From the NCBI RefSeq assembly GCF_049568105.1, contig NZ_CP145335.1, forward strand, positions 3,596,001 to 3,660,000: a stretch of DNA of 64,000 nt, written 5' to 3'. Made by a program: the position numbers and the translations under genes. The notes below the pieces were generated by a model. The model searched no databases. It was not told the origin of the DNA and was given only the letters and a program-made list of their open reading frames with translations. This stretch comes from Salinisphaera sp049568105. Its GTDB lineage: Bacteria > Pseudomonadota > Gammaproteobacteria > Nevskiales > Salinisphaeraceae. Shown one piece after another: positions 61,384 through 64,000 of this stretch. Every line of letters starts with the position of its first letter. Within the stretch, counting starts at the first letter, position 1.

Positions 61384-62883
61384 TCAGAATTTATAGAACA
61401 GACGCAGCCGATTGTCGTAGAACCGATGGCTGCCCTCGAAATCGGTTACGCCAAGCACATCCTGGAGCTTGAAGCCTTCCAGCACCGGGCTGATCATCGA
61501 CAGGCTGAGCGTCACACCGGTATCCCAGCCCCAGGAGTGCTGGTTGTGGGTAATTGGCGTATTGGCAGCAAAGCCCTGCGGCCCGGAGGTATCGTAGAAA
61601 TCGTGGCTCTGGCCGTAGCGGGCCACGTAGCGGATATAGCGCGAGAACAACGAGAACTCATCGGTGGCGCGTACATTCGCGCGCACGCCATAGCCATAGC
61701 CCGGCCCGAGATCGCCCACACCGTCGTTCATGGTGTCGGTATAGAACAACCCCGACAGATCGGTATAGGGATGGGCCACCTGCCCGCCGCGGAAGCTGCC
61801 CTCGTGGGTCGGTGAATAGTGCCCGACCACCGACAGGCCGAAATGGGCCGAACGCACCCCCAGCTTGGCGCCATAGACATCGGCATCGATCGGACCCAGC
61901 TTGGCTTGGCCGGCTTCGCTCTCGTGGGTGTACTGCAGCCGTATGAACGGCTTGATGCCATCGAAACCATCGCTCACAGCCAGCGCCGGCAGCTGATAAC
62001 CGGCCTCGACATACTGTAAATCCGCCGTGTCGTTGAAGTTGTAATGCCACAGCTGGGCGATGTAGTCGCCGTGCGCGGTGCTCTGGCGGGCATGGGTGCC
62101 CAAGGTGTAGAACCCGGAGGTATCGGGCACGTAGCGATTGCCGTCCTGGAAATGGCTAGAACTGCGGCTCTCGAACTTATACATGCGCGCGAAATAGACC
62201 TGCCACTTCGGCTTGTCCTGACGCTGGTCGTGAAACGACATCGGCATCAGCAGGTCGTTGTTGTAATCGGCCGGCGCGATGCGCTGTTCGCCCGGGTCGA
62301 CCGAGCGATCGCGATGGGTCGCGAAATCCAGCGGTCGGGCCGAGATCGAAAAACCGGCGAACGAGCGCGGGATAAAGGCGAACTGATCGTCCGAGGCAAA
62401 CGGGGTATGCATGTTCTGGCGCCCGGCGCGAATCCGCACCCCCGGCCAGTTGTACTGGGCATAGGCACGATTGAGGGTTCGATAATGCCCGGCTGGGCCG
62501 ACCAGGTTCGAGTTGTAATCTTCCTTGTCCTGCAAGGCCTCGGAAAACGAATACCCAAGCCCCGCCGACAACCCGTAGATCTGGCCGGTCTGGGCATAGA
62601 TATTGCCACCGATCGCGACCGAGCCGACGTCATAGCCGCCGTTCGGGTCCTGGGTCGGATTACCCGGAAAGGGCTGGTTGAGATTGTGATCGCGCTGAAA
62701 GTCGTACAGTCCCAAGCGACCAGACCAGCGAACACCGTGTAGAAGCTGGGTATTGAGCTGCTCCCCCAGCCCCGCGGCGACCCCGCTACCGGGGCCACAG
62801 AGCAGCCCGAACGCAACACAGCCAACGCCGGCCCAAGCCACCCGTTTGAGTACGGACGGTCGGCTAACTGGCGCATTAATCAT
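61384..62883 (-). CDS. OprD-family outer-membrane porin
   Basis: 499 residues. A signal peptide (VAWAGVGCVAFGLLCGPGSGVAAG) precedes a barrel with OprD landmarks: GVRWSGRLGLYDFQRDHN, the early GGNIYAQTGQIYGLSAGLGYSFSEAL, RAYAQYNWPGVRIRAGRQNMHTPFASDDQFAFIPRSFAGFSI and GYGVRANVRATDEFSLFSRYI, ending in Phe (RLFYKF). OprD-type channels admit basic amino acids, aromatic acids or small substrates. It stands 101 bp upstream of the PTS gene end and shares its strand; a functional link is not evident. Confidence 0.85.
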   Translation of the reverse strand: MINAPVSRPSVLKRVAWAGVGCVAFGLLCGPGSGVAAGLGEQLNTQLLHGVRWSGRLGLYDFQRDHNLNQPFPGNPTQDPNGGYDVGSVAIGGNIYAQTGQIYGLSAGLGYSFSEALQDKEDYNSNLVGPAGHYRTLNRAYAQYNWPGVRIRAGRQNMHTPFASDDQFAFIPRSFAGFSISARPLDFATHRDRSVDPGEQRIAPADYNNDLLMPMSFHDQRQDKPKWQVYFARMYKFESRSSSHFQDGNRYVPDTSGFYTLGTHARQSTAHGDYIAQLWHYNFNDTADLQYVEAGYQLPALAVSDGFDGIKPFIRLQYTHESEAGQAKLGPIDADVYGAKLGVRSAHFGLSVVGHYSPTHEGSFRGGQVAHPYTDLSGLFYTDTMNDGVGDLGPGYGYGVRANVRATDEFSLFSRYIRYVARYGQSHDFYDTSGPQGFAANTPITHNQHSWGWDTGVTLSLSMISPVLEGFKLQDVLGVTDFEGSHRFYDNRLRLFYKF

Positions 62884-62983
62884 AGAAATCCCCCAAATCG
62901 AATTGACTGCATTATGCAGTTCCAGCTCGGGGGACGTCTCCGATTAATAGCGAGCCAATCGATTGCGCGCTACTTATGACCGA

Positions 62984-64000
62984 TTATGAAGCCGAGGAAT
63001 TCAGGCCCAGTGCATCGGTGCTGGCCGAGGCTGAATCCGCGGCCACACGCGGCTTGATGGTGGCATACAACAGCCCGGTCACCGCCGAACCGGCCGCAAT
63101 CGCAGCCAGATACAGCGAGGCATGGGTCACCGCGTTCGGAATCAGCATCACGAACAGCCCGCCGTGCGGCGCCATCAGCTTGCAGCCGAAGAACATGCTC
63201 AGCCCGCCGGCGACAGCGCCGCCGGTCACACAGCAGGGAATCACCCGGATCGGGTCCTTGGCTGCGAACGGGATCGCGCCCTCGGTAATGAAGCACAGCC
63301 CCAGCACCAGCGAGGCTTTGCCGCCCTCACGCTCGGCGGTATCGAACTTCGGCCGGGCCAGCAGACTGGCCAGCCCCAGGCCGATCGGCGGTACCATGCC
63401 GCCGGCCATGATCGCGGCCATCGGCAGATAGGTCTGGGACGACAACAGCCCGACACCGAAGGTATAGGCCGCCTTGTTGATGGGCCCGCCCATGTCGAAG
63501 CACATCATGCCGCCCAGCAACAGACCGAGCAGCACGGCGTTGGTCGAGCCCATCGAATTGAGAAAGCCGGTCAAGGCTTCCAGGATCGCGGCCACCGGTG
63601 TACCGATGACATAGATCATCACCAGCCCGGTGATCAGGCTCGAGATCAACGGAATGATGAGAATCGGCTTGAGCGACTGGATACTGGCCGGCAACGGCAC
63701 GAAACGCTTGACCGCGAGCGCTGCATAGCCGCCCAGGAAACCGGCGATGATGCCGCCGATGAAGCCGGCCCCGAGATCGGTCGCCAGCCAGCCGCCGATC
63801 AGCCCCGGGGTCAGCCCCGGCCGGTCGGCGATCGAATAGGCGATATAACCGGCCAGGATCGGCACCATCAGCTTGAACGCCGAGCCGGCACCGATCTGCA
63901 TCAGCGCCGCCGCCAGACTGCCCTTCTCGTCGGCCGCATTAATGCCGAACACGAACGACAGCGCGATACACAGCCCGCCAGCGACCACCATCGGCAGCAT
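62984..64000 (-). CDS. Fructose-type PTS IIC component, N-terminus beyond the window
   Basis: The 338 visible residues begin at the window edge, so the IIA/IIB part, if any, is not seen. Fructose-family IIC landmarks: MLPMVVAGGLCIALSFVFG, FGGYAALAVKRFVP-like segments, GLLLGGMMCFDMGGPINKAAYTFGVGLL, the conserved GLCFITEGAIPFAAKDPIRVIP (the GITEGAIPFA motif), and MAPHGGLFV. The protein is an inner-membrane sugar channel that couples uptake to phosphorylation. Its C-terminal ~20 residues are Ala/Ser-rich. Confidence 0.92.
   Translation of the reverse strand: MLPMVVAGGLCIALSFVFGINAADEKGSLAAALMQIGAGSAFKLMVPILAGYIAYSIADRPGLTPGLIGGWLATDLGAGFIGGIIAGFLGGYAALAVKRFVPLPASIQSLKPILIIPLISSLITGLVMIYVIGTPVAAILEALTGFLNSMGSTNAVLLGLLLGGMMCFDMGGPINKAAYTFGVGLLSSQTYLPMAAIMAGGMVPPIGLGLASLLARPKFDTAEREGGKASLVLGLCFITEGAIPFAAKDPIRVIPCCVTGGAVAGGLSMFFGCKLMAPHGGLFVMLIPNAVTHASLYLAAIAAGSAVTGLLYATIKPRVAADSASASTDALGLNSSAS

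Overview
The window reads as chromosomal DNA of a high-GC, probably halotolerant gammaproteobacterium. Evidence: strong G/C at third codon positions, a gammaproteobacterial gene set (tail-specific protease Prc, Dcp, ArfB, CopAB, OprD-type porin, DhnA-type aldolase) and an NhaD Na+/H+ antiporter. A Salinisphaera-like relative is my guess and is not proven by anything here. I see no phage genes, no transposase and no CRISPR array.

Layout. 1-430: end of a membrane protein. 752-12283: carbohydrate locus of two divergent transcription units, a minus-strand arm (DhnA-family aldolase, FGGY kinase, RbtT-type MFS carrier, fused DhaK-DhaL kinase) and a plus-strand arm (ribose-type ABC importer, SIS isomerase, GntR/HutC regulator). 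The control region between them carries near-identical TGTACGTACA-type palindromes, the likely GntR operators. 12261-18362: EamA exporter, DUF6314, DUF427, rhomboid protease, tRNA-Glu(CTC), YrhK protein, FUSC/YccS protein. 18787-24945: a tandem duplication in which an intact tauE plus a convergent MHYT-GGDEF-EAL gene is followed by a decayed tauE copy, split by a 263-bp inverted-repeat element, plus a second MHYT-GGDEF-EAL gene. 25323-42721: housekeeping and accessory genes (rRNA methyltransferase, Prc, two cupins, a decayed zinc alcohol dehydrogenase, outer-membrane barrel, FrnE-type DsbA, NhaD, Xre regulator, Dcp, sugar porter). 42854-47192: a four-gene minus-strand array (radical SAM TIGR03916-type, SatD, DUF3307, DUF4130-UdgX fusion) headed by a perfect LexA/SOS box touching the start codon. 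47338-53341: MscS, ArfB, then a copper-resistance block (CopL-like, CopA, CopB, permease) closed by a bidirectional terminator. 53393-64000: secreted GH3 glycosidase with a small secreted protein and divergent LysR; AraC with divergent zinc alcohol dehydrogenase; alpha/beta hydrolase; OprD-type porin; and the C-terminal part of a fructose-type PTS IIC.

How it works together. The 1-12 kb locus looks like a complete import-phosphorylate-isomerise-cleave route for an unidentified ketose or polyol, with the DHA-kinase homologue salvaging a dihydroxyacetone-like product. The 43-47 kb block looks like an SOS-induced DNA-repair cassette. The 18-25 kb block records a gene duplication, decay of one partner and insertion of a small mobile element. 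All alignments between copies were made by eye.
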